DNA of 61,423 bases, from positions 1 through 61,423 of the forward strand of contig JANXSK010000141.1 in the NCBI GenBank assembly GCA_025352695.1, read 5' to 3'. Below the pieces are notes generated by a model that worked only from the letters and a program-made list of their open reading frames with translations, was not told the DNA's origin and made no database searches. The translations under genes and the position numbers were made by a program. Source of the stretch: Ferruginibacter sp. (GTDB taxonomy: Bacteria; Bacteroidota; Bacteroidia; Chitinophagales; Chitinophagaceae). Shown here piece after piece: positions 28,352-38,556 of the stretch. Positions within the stretch are counted from its first letter, which is position 1. Each line of letters opens with the position of its first letter.

Positions 28352-31300
28352 TCATTTAACGCTCGGGTATTTCATCTCTCCCTTTGCATAAAACCAAATA
28401 ATGCGATTCATGGCATCATCCTCACCACCATCCACTTCGTTAAAGACTTCCTCCTGCGATTGTAAGGCATATTTTCTTGCTTTTCCGTGCAGGGTATTTA
28501 ACGGTTTGTTCATCTGGTCTAAAGGAATATTATTTGGCAGAAATGTATAAGTGACCGGATTTTTAGTGTCTACAAAACAATCTGTCATCAACCTCGCAGT
28601 ACCATCCATAATGTTCATTGGCGGTAATCCCAAAATCTGCTCAATGGTCCGCAGCATAGAGGTTTGGTTGTAATTAGAAGTAATTAGTTTTCCTGAACTA
28701 TAAGGACTAATCGTTAAACCAATCGTTCTGTAAGCAGAAATATGATCCCAGCCACTTTGCGAATCATCTTGTGTAATAAAAATTACAGTAGAATCCCAAA
28801 ACTTACTTTTAGAAATGATGTCCACAATACGTCCTACTGCTAGATCATTATCTGCAACCATTGCATTTGGAGTCGGAAAGTCTGGCGAAGTACCGGCACT
28901 ATGGTCATTTGGCAGGGAAAGAATGAGTAAGTTGGGAAGATTTCCGGCTTGTTCGAACTCCTTAAACTCTTTTATAAAAATAGCTGCACGCTGCTGGTCA
29001 CTAAATGTTATATTATCACAATCCGGATAAGTGGGATGCATAATTGGACGAACCCTTGAAATAGTACTAACATTTTGCCAGTCGGGTTTACCTTCGGCAT
29101 TATATTTTGTGTAAATATCCAGCCATTTCAATTTTTCATCATATTCCGTTTTACATGCTTCCCCGTAAATTCTAACAGTTTTGCCATGATCCAATGCATG
29201 GTTCCAGATAAACCCACTTTTATTATATACGAGTGCATCTTCCTGACGATGCGGATAACTCCTTAACCAGGCTCTAACATTTTTTTCTACATAATCAGAT
29301 ACCATACCGGCGTCTGTCCACTGATGACCTTCTGCAGATGATTTTCCAGAAGCATAATAATCATCCATCCAACCATATTTTTTTGCGAGGGCATGTATAT
29401 TGGGGGTAATTTTTTCTCCAAATATGCAAAGGGAACTATCATTTTTACCAGCTGGCATATCACCAAAAACCTGGTCGTAAGTTTTATTTTCTTTGATGAT
29501 ATACACTACATGTTTAAATACAGAAGGCTCACCCAACCGCTGCGGCACAGGTACAGGCGCAATGCCTGCACGGGCGGGTAACTGCAATTGTTCTGCTCTG
29601 TTAAGGAGGTTTAATTGTGCTACTTCCTGTGTGTATTTTCCCAGCGATTTTTTATGGGGAACAGCAATGATACTTACCGAAGCAAGTTGATTGTGTATAG
29701 AGCTAGCTTGCATGTTTTTATCAATTACATTGGCTCCGTCAGATTCCATGTTAGTTACCACCAACAAATTTTTAACCAGCTTTAATCCGCCGGGATAGGC
29801 TTCTGTTGGAATATAGCCCTGTACCTGTGAACTGCCATTGCCTGAAAGAGAAGCATCGTTGCCTAAAGCAACTACAGCTATGGCGTTATCAAATCCATTG
29901 GCGATATATAAAACAGTATTTGTTGCATTTAATTCCAGTGCATTGGGCGTACTACCCTGTAAACTATTTTTACCTTTTAGTAACCCCACATCAATAGAGG
30001 CTGAAATGATATTTGTTTTTGTATTGATTACCGTAATTGCGTCGCTAGAGGCATTGGCAACATAAATAAATCTTCCATCTACACTGGCTTTTATTGCATT
30101 GGGATGTAATCCTACATTAATTTGGCGCAAAATTTTGCCAGTGTACACCTCAAATACGCTCACTGTTCCTGTAGCCGTTGCTCCAGTATGGGGATCCGTA
30201 TAGGCAAGGCCCCAGGGCACGCCGGCTCTTTCTTTTAAACTATCTGTTGCAATGCCGCCGGCCCAATTAGTAACATAAATTTTATTACCAGCTATGGCTA
30301 TCCCATACGGTGCAACGCCGGTAGCTGATCTCCATACAATGCTCCTGTCACTCCAGCGTATCTTTAATAATTCATTGTTGCCATTTAGTACCATATACAC
30401 AAAACGCTCCCCTTTTTCAACAGCCGTTTCAATTTCATTAGGTATCGCATTGGCTGCAGGTGTTACAGTTTCGAAAGTAATGGAAGAAAAGTTTTTAAAC
30501 CCTTCATTCCATTCAGTAATCATTAACGCACCTTTACCGCCATCTTTTTCTGCCGCACTCCATAAAACCCATGTCTTTCCTTTATCAGTAAAAGAACGGA
30601 TGCCCGAATAGGTGCTTATATAATTTTTGTAAAAAGGCATATCTGAAAAACTCCAGCGACTGATAATTTTTTTATTATAAGCATCTAGTGCCATAATGCC
30701 AAACCTGTCTTCAATTACCAATTTTCCATCACTAGTTAACACAGCTACATCAAGCGCATGATTTTCGAGGCCAGGTTCGCCATATCGGATTACCTCTCCG
30801 GCAGAATGAATGATGCGATTAAAAGGCATCATACGCAGCGAATCGTTTCTGCGCATTAAAAAATCTGACAAGGCGGTAATGTGGTCTGTGTTGAGATAAT
30901 CGACCCTGAGTTTTATCATTACTTTCCAGGTATTGTTATTATCAGGACAAGCATAAAATCGAATAACCTTTTTTTGATGGTGTGCCTCACTTACCAATGC
31001 TGTTACAATCTGGCTGGCAGAATCCGGCATATTTCCCTCGCCATTCCAATTAGTGTATTTTGCAAAGTCATCACTCAGCATTGCTATTTTTGTTAAAGCT
31101 TGTTTACTGTATTCAATATCTGCATTTCCATCAAACCAAATAAAAGAAGGATAACTGCTGTACAATTTTTGATCGGGCCTGTTGCCGGTAATAACTATGC
31201 GGATGGTATTGTTTTGGATAATAGTTGGATATTTTTTAAGCAACCTTACCAGAGCATCAAGCGTATGAATACTGTCTGTTTTTATGTCAATCAGCAATTG

Positions 31301-31618
31301 CAATTTCCGACTTCTATCCTTGTATATGCATCCTCCATTTCTTTCAATAGATTTTAATATCGGCAATAGGTACAACCTCTCCAAAGTAAGGCTTTCCGTT
31401 ACATCTGCAGAATCGTGAGCTACCAGCAGAAGTCCGTTGCGCAGATGGATATCAGCTTCAATGGAACCAAACTGCTCATTATACGCCTGGTAAAAAGCTG
31501 TATGCTGTAAATAATCGTTGTGAGAATGGGCGTTGGCTGTTGTATAAATCGATTGCCCCCATGAAGTTGTATTATAAAAACAAAAAAAATAACACAAAAA
31601 AATTGTAACTACTTTCAT
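28352..31618 (-). CDS. Three-part protein: GDPD-like domain, YncE-type propeller, phosphoesterase
   Basis: 1088 residues with a signal peptide (ends SWGQ, residue 22). Residues ~28-280 resemble a GDPD-like/AIM6-like phosphodiesterase (NAHSHNDYLQ, EADIHLRNGLLLVAHD). Residues ~290-690 are YVTN/YncE-type beta-propeller repeats (VGLHPNAIKASVDGRFIYVA, NALELNATNTVLYIANGFDN). Residues ~705-1070 are an alkaline-phosphatase-superfamily phosphoesterase (HVVYIIKENKTYDQVFGDM, LILSLPNDHSAGTSPDFP, VIFITQDDSQSGWDH). The propeller-phosphoesterase pair is a known bifunctional architecture; the added GDPD-like domain is the unusual part. Probably a periplasmic phosphodiester/phosphomonoester degrader. Transcribed alone. 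Confidence 0.88.
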   Translation of the reverse strand: MKVVTIFLCYFFCFYNTTSWGQSIYTTANAHSHNDYLQHTAFYQAYNEQFGSIEADIHLRNGLLLVAHDSADVTESLTLERLYLLPILKSIERNGGCIYKDRSRKLQLLIDIKTDSIHTLDALVRLLKKYPTIIQNNTIRIVITGNRPDQKLYSSYPSFIWFDGNADIEYSKQALTKIAMLSDDFAKYTNWNGEGNMPDSASQIVTALVSEAHHQKKVIRFYACPDNNNTWKVMIKLRVDYLNTDHITALSDFLMRRNDSLRMMPFNRIIHSAGEVIRYGEPGLENHALDVAVLTSDGKLVIEDRFGIMALDAYNKKIISRWSFSDMPFYKNYISTYSGIRSFTDKGKTWVLWSAAEKDGGKGALMITEWNEGFKNFSSITFETVTPAANAIPNEIETAVEKGERFVYMVLNGNNELLKIRWSDRSIVWRSATGVAPYGIAIAGNKIYVTNWAGGIATDSLKERAGVPWGLAYTDPHTGATATGTVSVFEVYTGKILRQINVGLHPNAIKASVDGRFIYVANASSDAITVINTKTNIISASIDVGLLKGKNSLQGSTPNALELNATNTVLYIANGFDNAIAVVALGNDASLSGNGSSQVQGYIPTEAYPGGLKLVKNLLVVTNMESDGANVIDKNMQASSIHNQLASVSIIAVPHKKSLGKYTQEVAQLNLLNRAEQLQLPARAGIAPVPVPQRLGEPSVFKHVVYIIKENKTYDQVFGDMPAGKNDSSLCIFGEKITPNIHALAKKYGWMDDYYASGKSSAEGHQWTDAGMVSDYVEKNVRAWLRSYPHRQEDALVYNKSGFIWNHALDHGKTVRIYGEACKTEYDEKLKWLDIYTKYNAEGKPDWQNVSTISRVRPIMHPTYPDCDNITFSDQQRAAIFIKEFKEFEQAGNLPNLLILSLPNDHSAGTSPDFPTPNAMVADNDLAVGRIVDIISKSKFWDSTVIFITQDDSQSGWDHISAYRTIGLTISPYSSGKLITSNYNQTSMLRTIEQILGLPPMNIMDGTARLMTDCFVDTKNPVTYTFLPNNIPLDQMNKPLNTLHGKARKYALQSQEEVFNEVDGGEDDAMNRIIWFYAKGEMKYPSVK

Positions 31619-31744
31619 AAAAATGCTTAAACTATAATTCGCTGAAATTAGTTAACATTTATGAATACGTGCGAATTGTGATTTAAATTCTTTGTTATAT
31701 TTAACTGGCTATTACAATAGTTTGATGCTAGTAACCGTTTACAA

Positions 31745-32706
31745 TTATTTAAAATTTTTAATGGGATAGGTTACAATTAACTGATACCCTTTCTTTATGC
31801 AGCCCCGATAAACACCGGGCGTAATTCTTTCTATCTTTTTATAAATACGCACAAAATAATTTAAATCCGTAAAGTCACAAAGACCGCTCACATTAGTAAT
31901 ACTATTTTGTTGCTCCGCCAGCAATTGCTTAGCCAGTTTAATCGGCTTCTGGTTTATATATTCCATTAATGTAACTCCAAACTATTCCTTAAACCATTTA
32001 AAAAATGATTGCGGCTAAGATATGCTTTGCGACAAAGCTCATCTATCAAAATTTTATCTGTAAAATGCTCGAGAATAAAATGAATTACGTACTGAACCCG
32101 GGTTTTATTTCCGCTATGGGTAATTTTGGTTTTAACCTGCTGCAGGTGTTGGCTTTGCACTAATCTTATCATCAGTTCTTTTAAATTAAGATCGGCATAA
32201 ATATTTTTAGAGGTATCGGTACTGTTGCAAACCCGTATTAATTTATTTTTAAGGTCGCTTTCTTCATTGTCATTATCAAAATGATATTAATTAAACTGCA
32301 AGTTCCATTTATGGATTTCTTTTTTATTGTTATAAAAACTATTTAAATAGTTACGGGTATTTGTAATATAAGCCGCATCTACTGCAAGCACAATGCATTG
32401 AGACGGCGTATCAGCAGATGCTTCGGAAAAATCGAAAACCATTGTTTGATTGGCGGCACTATCACAGTTTCTCCAGGCAAATAATCAAAGGGCGGGTCAC
32501 CAAATAAGTGCATTACTTTTTTCCTCTTTTCATGCTGGTAATAACAAAATCACTAAACGTTAATGGTACCCGGTATGCTTGCTGCTAACTTTCAAAAACA
32601 TTTAGTTCGCAATTGTTCACATTAAAATACGACAGTTCTCCGCCAGCGTTTGCAGGTATTTAGGGTTGGTAAGATCAATATGCTGCAAACTGTTTTTAGC
32701 ACGCAT
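31745..32706 (-). pseudogene. Broken AraC-family regulator
   Basis: A single AraC-type regulator is recognisable over the whole span but in several frames. The N-terminus starts at 32706 (MRAKNSLQHIDLTNPKYLQ), is followed by a cupin-like sensor part (MHLFGDPPFDYLPGETVIV, SEASADTPSQCIVLAVDAAY) and ends with the HTH region (ILIDELCRKAYLSRNHFLN, CDFTDLNYFVRIYKKIERIT). Stops and frameshifts occur at several points, for example after RNSLELH at 31966 and after WNLQFN near 32285. It is divergent from the dead aldehyde dehydrogenase it presumably controlled. Confidence 0.85.
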
Positions 32707-32856
32707 GTTATAACCGTTTAGTTGTAAGATAATGTGCTTTTTAAATTTTTAAAATGTTAGGTACAAAAGTGCCATTTATAAATACAATAGTATAATTGTT
32801 TGTAAGTAAAAAAAATGATATTTATTATTTTCAATTAATAATTAAACGCTTCTATT

Positions 32857-34089
32857 GTGAGTACAGCAACAGCCGTAGCCCCGGAATCCAACGTGGCTGT
32901 ACGTCAAAATTTTAAAGATAAATATGAGCAATACATAAGAGGCAAATGGGTGACACCCTCCAGTGGCAAATATTTTGACAATGCAGCTCCATTAGATGGT
33001 AAAGTATTTATAAAGGCTGCCCATGGCAATGCCAAAGATGTTAAAATAGCTATTGATACAGCTTATGCGGCTTTTACTATCTGGGGCAAAAGTGCTGCTA
33101 CATATCGGGGCAATCTACTAATTAAAATAGCCCAGATAATTGAAGACAATCTTGAATACCTCGCAATTGTTGAAACCATTGATAATGGCAAAGCCATTCG
33201 TGAAACAAGGCTAGCGGATCTGCCACTTGTGATTGATCACTTCTATTATTTTGCAGGTGTAATTCGTGCTGATGAAGGCAGCATGAGTGAACATGATGAA
33301 GATCCCATTTGTATTAATGTGCACGAACCCATTGGTGTGGTACGACAAATCATCCCTTGGAATTTTCCTTATTAATGGCTACCTGAAAAATTGCTCGTGC
33401 CGTTGTAGCCGGTTGTTGTGTAGTGGTAAAACCTGCCGAACAAACATCTACCAGCACCATGGGCCTGATGGAACTTATAGGAGACATATTACCACCAGGA
33501 GTATTGAATATCGTATGAAGCTTTGGTCCTAAAGCAGGAAAACCTTTGGCCAGTTCACCACGAATTAATAAAGTTTCGTTTACAGGCGAAACCACTACAG
33601 GCAGGATGATAATGCAATATGCTTCTGAAAATTTAATTCCTGTTACCATGGAACTGGGCGGTAAAAGTCCTAACATATTTTTTAAAAGTGCAGCACAGGA
33701 AGACCATGCATTTTTTGGCAAAGCGGTTGAAGGTGCAGTTATGTTTTCTTTAAATCAGGGCGAAGTATATACCTGCCCAAGCCTTATATTAGTCCACGAA
33801 AATATCTTCGATAAATTTATGTCGAAAGTAATTTAGCGCAAACAAGCCATCAAGCTGGGTAACCCGCTGGCAGCAGACAACATCATGAGTGCACAAGCAT
33901 CTAAAGACCAGTACAATAAATTTTTAGTTACCTGGATATTGGTAAACAAGAAGGTGCTAAAGTGTTGTGCGTAGGTGAAGCGTTTCATCAAAATAGTGGA
34001 CTGGAACATGCCTATTATATTAAACCATTATCGCCAAAACAAAAAATATGCTGATCAGTTATAACAAAAACAAACTCGGCTTCTTTTAA
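32857..34089 (+). pseudogene. Broken aldehyde dehydrogenase (ExaC/AldB-like)
   Basis: The gene starts at GTG 32857 and runs to the typical C-terminal NMLISYNKNKLGFF at 34089. Damage seen: frameshift at about 33372 after NFPY; TGA at about 33384 and 33521 in the following frame; TAG at 33834 where a residue is expected; a further frameshift and an internal loss of roughly 130-150 residues before the C-terminus. The catalytic cysteine of the motif NQGEVCTCPS is Tyr here (codon TAT at 33768-33770, [10 protein letters not shown]). The substrate-binding and NAD parts ([43 protein letters not shown]) are still readable. The original enzyme probably oxidised acetaldehyde, as in its relatives. Confidence 0.93.
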
Positions 34090-34162
34090 ATAAATAGAGA
34101 ACCAACTGTAGGTAAGGCAACGGTAAATATCGTAGTCTTAATTTTACTATAAAAGTACCAAC

Positions 34163-34536
34163 ATGATTCCAAAAATAACAGCAACAGATAAGTCAGTATC
34201 ATTAATTGAATAACTTAAAAAATGCACGGTCCGATAATGCTTTACCAAAGTGGAGGTTGCTGTGATAGCAGTCAGCCAATGTGTTTTACCTCAGGTGAAT
34301 TTAAAGTAGGTAACAGTGATGTGTGGATGGGTATTATTAGTGATTGTAAATTTTACACGAGTGCCGACCAGTTTGAATACCGAAAACATACACAATTAAT
34401 AATGGATGTTACTGCGGGTAGAGGAAGAAGTTTTTCATTAGAAATTCCATTAGGTGTACGTTTCTTTATATGGTCGAAAATGTTTACAGAAGAAGAACTG
34501 AATCAACTAGAATTATTATTGGAAATACCTGTCTAA
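34163..34536 (+). pseudogene. Broken DUF779 family gene
   Basis: DUF779 proteins commonly sit next to ExaC/AldB-type aldehyde dehydrogenases. The body from about 34222 (HGPIMLYQSGGCCDSSQPMC to LLLEIPV) is intact, but the normal N-terminus (MIPKITATDKSVSLIE, from ATG 34163) runs into an in-frame TAA at about 34211 and is out of frame with the body by one base. A truncated 104-residue protein could start at ATG 34222, but the family normally needs the missing helix. It belongs to the decayed module with the dead dehydrogenase. Confidence 0.8.
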
Positions 34537-34583
34537 TGTAAAAATATATTTAAATCAGTAATTATTTCTTACAACAAAAATTA

Positions 34584-35273
34584 TTAAACTATACCAATTT
34601 TATATATTGCCATTTCTGAACATTTTTTATTGCTGTTGAAGCTTTCAAAAATTTTAGTACAGCATTTATTTCTTTCAAATAAATCTTTAAAAACCGGCAC
34701 TGAATAAACTACAAACAATTCATTATTGTGCTGGTAACGATAACGCATAATATTATTTACAACCGTCTCCATTGTTTTAAAACCAAATGGATTGGCCATA
34801 AATATTATATTAACTCCGTCAGGAATCGGGAAAAGTGAAGCATCGGACAAGTGTATATTATATGAAGTATTGTAGCCATTTATTTTCATTTTATCTGCAT
34901 TTGCAACTGCCTGATTAAAAGTAAAAGGGTCAAGTTCAATTCCTGTTACAGCCTTAAATTTTAGCAATATTCCAAAATTTAAGGCTTTTCCATATCCACA
35001 TCCTATGTCGAGTAAACAAATATCAGCATAATTGATACCGCATATATCAAAACCTTTTTTTATAGCATAAAAAGCTGTTGCCTCATTCAACATAGCATCT
35101 TTATATACACAATTACTATTTAGAGCGCTAATAGGAGTATTTTCAAATGAATATTGTATATCTAATTTTTTAAATTTCCCTTTATAATAATGCTCTTTAA
35201 GTTTTGTTTTTGTAAAACTTAGTAAGCCGTAATGTTTAATTTCTTTATTAATTTTGTTGAACTTGTTTATCAT
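34584..35273 (-). CDS. Class I SAM-dependent methyltransferase
   Basis: 229 residues. Motif I is CLLDIGCGYGKALNFG, followed by the acidic adenosyl loop TGIELDPFTFNQA and the motif-IV-like region IIFMANPFGFKTMETVV. The substrate is unknown; small-molecule or sugar methyltransferases of this size are common. It stands alone, tail-to-tail with the dead DUF779 gene, and is intact despite that neighbourhood. Confidence 0.85.
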   Translation of the reverse strand: MINKFNKINKEIKHYGLLSFTKTKLKEHYYKGKFKKLDIQYSFENTPISALNSNCVYKDAMLNEATAFYAIKKGFDICGINYADICLLDIGCGYGKALNFGILLKFKAVTGIELDPFTFNQAVANADKMKINGYNTSYNIHLSDASLFPIPDGVNIIFMANPFGFKTMETVVNNIMRYRYQHNNELFVVYSVPVFKDLFERNKCCTKIFESFNSNKKCSEMAIYKIGIV

Positions 35274-36205
35274 TATTTACTATTTTTTCTACCCATTTAT
35301 CAAATTTTTTTTATTTTTTTTGATTGATTGTAATAATATTACCAGGCTCATATTGATATTAAAAAAGTAAATCTTCTTTTTTTTTCAAAAAGAGCTGGCA
35401 GTTTAATACTTTATATACATGCAATATATTTGCTATAATTGCCTGCAATATAATAGTGATTATATAAAATGTTGTTTTAGCTGCATGCTATTTTATCAAT
35501 ACAGTTTTCTGCACTTTTACAATTGATGCAACACACTTAGATGTGGTAAACTCTTTAATTTTCCTAATAAAGTATTGATAGTGAAATTTATTTTTTTATG
35601 ACTCCTTCGTAAAAAATAGTAATAAAAATAATTGCACTTGGATAATTTAAATTATTGAGAAATTTATTTTTAAGGTGGAAGGTATTTTTAAATTAAGGCT
35701 GTAAAATATTTTTATCGTTCAACAGGCAAAACTTATCGTTGAATAACTTTTAGATGAATTAATTATTTAAAAAATATTTAGTTTTCATATTATCAAATTG
35801 GATTTAAACTAAAATAGCTAACAGTTGACAAAGGTTGTATATTTTATATTTTTTAAAACAGCTTAAAACAAAAAAGGATTATTTCAAATTACTTGAACAC
35901 AATAAAAATTTGATAACGGCTATAGGTTTTTATATGCCTTAAGCTTTGACTTTTAATAATTTCTACACTGCATCTCAAATAAATTTATAGAATGCTCCAT
36001 GTTATATAAACGTATCCCCTCCACTAACCCCTAGTTTATAACTTGATACGTTCAGCATAATTTTGCGGCAGCAGTTTTATAAACAATTAATTTACCACGT
36101 GCCTCAATAAAAGGCAGTTTAACAGGTTGAAAGGAATAGTAAATTTTTATCTAACAGTAATTTGGCTAATTGAAACAATATTTATTGATGCAGCTGCTAC
36201 AACTG
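35274..36205. other. Intergenic stretch, 932 bp, very AT-rich
   Basis: No convincing gene. A short minus-strand frame near 36130-36050 reads PFQPVKLPFIEARGKLIVYK, which could be a gene remnant, but it is too short to assign. No hairpin or repeat stood out. Confidence 0.4.
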
Positions 36206-36814
36206 TCAGGCTGCTATTCTTTGCAAAATAACTTTACATGGTATAATAGAGGTAACCTTAACAAAGTGGTTTTTGTGAAGTGGTATTTCAAAATAATCTC
36301 CTGCAATAAGTTTATTAACTTCATCACCTATTATAATTTCGCAAGTACCTTCTATAATTAGAAATTTTTCAAATTCATGGTCATGAACTTCATGAGGGGC
36401 ATAACTTTTTATCCAAACAATGGCGGTAACTACTGTTGGAGTGTAACCAATAATTTTTGCATAAACATCATCCATATCTGGTGATATCATATCATTTCTA
36501 TTAAGCCATACTGCGTAATCTTCAATGATAGATTTTTTGTTTAAAATAGGAGGTTCAGTTACAGATTCCCCACTTTTTAATCTGTCAGAATAATCAATCG
36601 TAGCCAGCAAAAATGGTTTTAGAATTGGGTTGGGAGCAATAGCATTTTCCATTGCATAAGTCTCTAAAGCTAAATAAATAGCATCTATTTCATACTGTAT
36701 TGCAGGATGATTGGCTGCGATCAACTCAACTTCCCTCGACTCTTCGGGAGTTGTAACACCTAAAACGTACTGTTCCAGTATGCCAGAATCTATATATTCT
36801 TTACCAATTATCAT
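36206..36814 (-). CDS. Cupin-domain anti-sigma-factor-like protein
   Basis: 202 residues. The N-terminal ~80 residues (SGILEQYVLGVTTPEESREV, ANHPAIQYEIDAIYLALETY) resemble the helical part of ChrR/RskA-type anti-sigma factors. Residues ~120-200 are a cupin (APHEVHDHEFEKFLIIEGT, AGDYFEIPLHKNHFV) whose His/Glu residues probably bind a metal. ChrR-type proteins release an ECF sigma factor in response to oxidants, but no sigma gene sits beside this one. Function inferred only from the fold. Confidence 0.75.
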   Translation of the reverse strand: MIIGKEYIDSGILEQYVLGVTTPEESREVELIAANHPAIQYEIDAIYLALETYAMENAIAPNPILKPFLLATIDYSDRLKSGESVTEPPILNKKSIIEDYAVWLNRNDMISPDMDDVYAKIIGYTPTVVTAIVWIKSYAPHEVHDHEFEKFLIIEGTCEIIIGDEVNKLIAGDYFEIPLHKNHFVKVTSIIPCKVILQRIAA

Positions 36815-37488
36815 AATAGAGCTACTTCATTCATATTTTTAGGCCAATCAAATATTTTTTAGGTTCTTTCAACTACATATTTAATGAAATTGCAGCTATT
36901 AATAACTTAATTTCTTTAAACCAACAAGTTCAAATATAACTTTTTGAACAGAAACGGTAAAAGATTGTTACACTTTTTTGTTACAGATGATATTATATAC
37001 GATATCATTGAAGAAAAAGTTTTTTAATCGTTTTGATTTTTCTTTATAAATCCATAAATCTTTGAGCAAAGCTTTTACAATCATTTCCCACTATTGTTCT
37101 ATGGTAACATCAGGCCTCTTTTTGATGGCTTTACGGTACCAGTAATCCGCATTCCAACTATCACCTTGCTTGCAATGATGATAAGCATGTACCCAATAAG
37201 CTGATATATCTTCCAAGTTATTTGCCATGTGTGGACTTTATCCAAATCTCCATGGCCTATCATACCATATGGCTAAGAGGCACGCTGTTATATATGCCGG
37301 AGGTAATGAGTTTTTTATACTTTGCTGAAAAATTTCCAACTGCATTGTTTCTTTTGTTCAAAAATAAGCAAACCGTGTTTAAAAAATATTATGCAGCAAT
37401 TAAAAGGTAAAAATATTTGTGATAGGTAACAACATATTATAAAGAATTGAAATAAAAATAAGGAAGTGCAAATCATTGTTCGGTTGAG
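36815..37488. other. Intergenic stretch, 674 bp, with one gene remnant
   Basis: Holds a broken small gene at 37091-37274. The rest is AT-rich with no recognised gene, repeat or RNA. Confidence 0.5.
37091..37274 (-). pseudogene. Frameshifted small protein remnant
   Basis: The minus strand reads MIGHGDLDKVHT in one frame (from about 37274) and then, one base out of register, LEDISAYWVHAYHHCKQGDS and WNADYWYRKAIKKRPDVTIE with a stop at 37091. The second half resembles a small Bacteroidota protein family with an HAYxHxKxGDxxNADYWYRRAG motif. The two halves probably formed one ~60-residue protein that has suffered a frameshift, or it is a true short gene from ATG 37228. Confidence 0.5.
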
Positions 37489-38556
37489 TTAATAATTCAA
37501 TTCAATATAAAATAATGCAAATTCTCCCTCTGTAGATTCTACCTTTAATGTTCCCTGGTGAGCTATAATAATATCGTAACTTAAAGACAAACCCAGACCT
37601 GTTCCCCCACCCGTTGGTTTGGTAGTGAAAAAAGGCTGAAATATTTTATCAATAAATTTTGGTGGAATACCAATACCATTATCTCGTATTGTAATAATTG
37701 CTTTATTTTCTTTCCTTTTTGTAGATATTAAAATTGTAGGTTCATAAATTTTATCCTCCTTTAACGAATGTTTACTTTTAATTTTTTCATTCATAGAATA
37801 AAAAGCATTATTGTATAAATTAATCAGAATGCGACCAATATCTTGCGGAATAATATTAATATTATCAACATTACTGTCAAAAGATGTTTGAATTGTACAG
37901 CTAAACAATTTGTTTTTAGCCCTAAAACCATGATAACTTAACATTAGATATTCCTCTGCCAAAATATTCAGATCGGCAAGTTCCATTGCTCCTGAATGAG
38001 TTCGAGAATGTTGAAGCATATTTTTTACAATGGCATCGGCACGTTTTCCATGGTGCAATATTTTGTTTAAATTTTCTGATAAATCTTCAATAATTGGATT
38101 GATGTCTTTTACTAATCCTGTAGGCAACGTTTCTTCCGCAAGTCTTTTTTTCATTTCAGTTAACAGCTCTGCGTTTATTTCGGCAAAATTATTTACAAAG
38201 TTTAGTGGGTTCTGAATCTCGTGGGCTATGCCTGCGGTAAGTTCACCCAAAGAAGCCATTTTTTCTTTTTGTATTAACTGCAGCTGACTTGATTTAAGAT
38301 CGGTTAAAATACTTTGCAGGGTTTCCTTTTGTTGTAGAATTTGTGCTGTCCTTTCACCTACACGCTGCTCCAATAAAATATTCTGTTGTACCAGTGCCTG
38401 CTGCTGCTCCTCATGAATAGCTTGCAAATTTTTATGGTACTGCAGTTTTTTTCGCTGATTTGTTATAAAGGAAATCAGGAAGCTGCTAAAAAGCAATACC
38501 ATGGCTGAAATACCAATAATAACTCTATATTGTAAATTTATTTCTAAAAGGGCCAT
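37489..38556 (-). CDS. Membrane-bound sensor histidine kinase
   Basis: 355 residues: one N-terminal membrane helix (about 13-31), a coiled coil (about 35-100), the H box GIAHEIQNPLNFV with His112, then N box (NLYNNAFYSM), G1 (DNGIGIPP), F (FQPFFTTKP) and G2 (GTGLGLSLS). It has no periplasmic sensor of its own. Its first codons overlap the end of the upstream membrane protein by 32 bp, which suggests that protein supplies the sensing. No response regulator is adjacent. Confidence 0.92.
   Translation of the reverse strand: MALLEINLQYRVIIGISAMVLLFSSFLISFITNQRKKLQYHKNLQAIHEEQQQALVQQNILLEQRVGERTAQILQQKETLQSILTDLKSSQLQLIQKEKMASLGELTAGIAHEIQNPLNFVNNFAEINAELLTEMKKRLAEETLPTGLVKDINPIIEDLSENLNKILHHGKRADAIVKNMLQHSRTHSGAMELADLNILAEEYLMLSYHGFRAKNKLFSCTIQTSFDSNVDNINIIPQDIGRILINLYNNAFYSMNEKIKSKHSLKEDKIYEPTILISTKRKENKAIITIRDNGIGIPPKFIDKIFQPFFTTKPTGGGTGLGLSLSYDIIIAHQGTLKVESTEGEFALFYIELNY

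Noticed and set aside
34222..34536. DUF779 as an intact 104-residue gene
   Set aside because: The normal N-terminus is present upstream but broken by a TAA and a one-base shift, so a pseudogene is the better call, although a truncated protein from ATG 34222 is possible.
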